A stretch of DNA of 64,000 nucleotides from a virus. Of the stretch, positions 63,709-64,000 are shown one piece after another (within the stretch, counting starts at the first letter, position 1; every line of letters starts with the position of its first letter). A program made the position numbers and the translations under genes. The notes under the pieces are model-generated. The model worked only from the letters and a program-made list of their open reading frames with translations, searched no databases and was not told the origin of the DNA. The DNA is taken from IMG/VR virus record IMGVR_UViG_3300042521_002336, positions 1-64,000 of that record; one strand, given 5' to 3'.

Positions 63709-64000
63709 TTAAATAATATTTCGTTTTTTTAATAAAGAAACTTCCTCAACAGTTAATTCTGAAATTGGTTTCTGCTTTAAATATTGAATTTTTTCATTTT
63801 CATCTTTGTTGTTTTCTTGAAATTTGATCTCGCTTTCATAGTCGCGTCGAACGACAGTTTCAAAATTGATTAATTTTTCTTCCGTTATATCACTCATTTT
63901 AATTCTAATATATTCAGAACAATAATCATAATCAAGAATTAAATACAACTCATCGTCAAACTCACATTTGATATAAAAATCATATTCATCTATATATTTT
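63709..64000 (-). CDS. partial protein, 5' end beyond the window
   Basis: The frame is open to the window edge; the last 97 codons are seen. ELYLILDYDYCSEYIRIKMS then helices with EKLINFETVVRRDYESE and ends LTVEEVSLLKKRNII. An internal ATG at 63897 could start a shorter form. No family recognised. Confidence 0.55.
   Translation of the reverse strand, partial: KYIDEYDFYIKCEFDDELYLILDYDYCSEYIRIKMSDITEEKLINFETVVRRDYESEIKFQENNKDENEKIQYLKQKPISELTVEEVSLLKKRNII

Noticed and set aside
1-64000. CRISPR arrays, insertion sequences, integrase
   Set aside because: No regularly spaced repeats, transposase or integrase motifs were seen on either strand.

Overview
The window looks like part of a large, T4-type double-stranded DNA phage that infects a member of the Bacteroidota. 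The phage assignment rests on a sliding-clamp loader pair (gp44-like at 61490-62428, gp62-like at 59783-60223), a peptidoglycan amidase and lysozyme, tRNA genes, free-standing homing endonucleases, a DUF932 protein and dozens of tiny overlapping unknown genes. The host assignment rests on promoters of the Bacteroidota type (TTTGG, about 20 bases, TAYCTTTG) and AT-rich leaders in place of strong Shine-Dalgarno sites. Every gene I accept is on the minus strand, so transcription runs from high to low coordinates.

Layout. Positions 1-2600 form an RNA-gene region with tRNA-Glu, Phe, Asn and Tyr. It also holds tRNA-like sequences with abnormal anticodon arms, and several structured RNAs closed by long perfect terminal stems, three of which start just after a promoter. 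From 2600 to 24000 lie many short early-type genes, most in small operons with the same promoter architecture, together with a TerD-domain protein, DUF932, secreted or lipoprotein products, a PAS protein, the lysis genes and an HNH nuclease. From 24000 to 57300 is a nearly unbroken, tightly overlapping operon. About a dozen glycosyltransferases, two sugar-nucleotide epimerases, a flavin oxidoreductase, two SAM methyltransferase-like proteins and a polysaccharide deacetylase are interleaved there with small proteins. It also carries Hsp20, a papain-like protease, a macro-like protein, a small alarmone hydrolase and two homing-endonuclease cassettes. From 57300 to 64000 is nucleotide and DNA metabolism: phosphoesterase, SLOG-like protein, RecB/Cas4-type nuclease, clamp loader and zinc-ribbon proteins.

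Most notable signals. (1) Three places carry the parts of a tRNA in circularly permuted order (T arm, capped acceptor-like stem, D arm) inside a terminal stem that sits where the anticodon stem should be. The clearest is at 5505-5620, upstream of the TerD gene. They could be permuted tRNA genes or tRNA mimics. (2) Two homing endonucleases of different families (LAGLIDADG and GIY-YIG) are each preceded by a paralogous ~57-residue protein and the same leader sequence, suggesting a two-gene mobile module; one copy sits beside a duplicated fragment of a glycosyltransferase gene. (3) The promoters carry an extra GTTAAT direct repeat about one helical turn apart, and one 60-bp promoter is duplicated almost exactly. 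(4) The nonamer CAAAGGTTC is strongly over-represented on the coding strand in all reading frames.

Limits. All identifications come from reading the sequence; no database or folding program was run. Many small proteins remain unassigned. I first took the 703-residue protein at 3283-5394 for a Ro60/TROVE protein and withdrew that: its C-terminal half reads as TerD.
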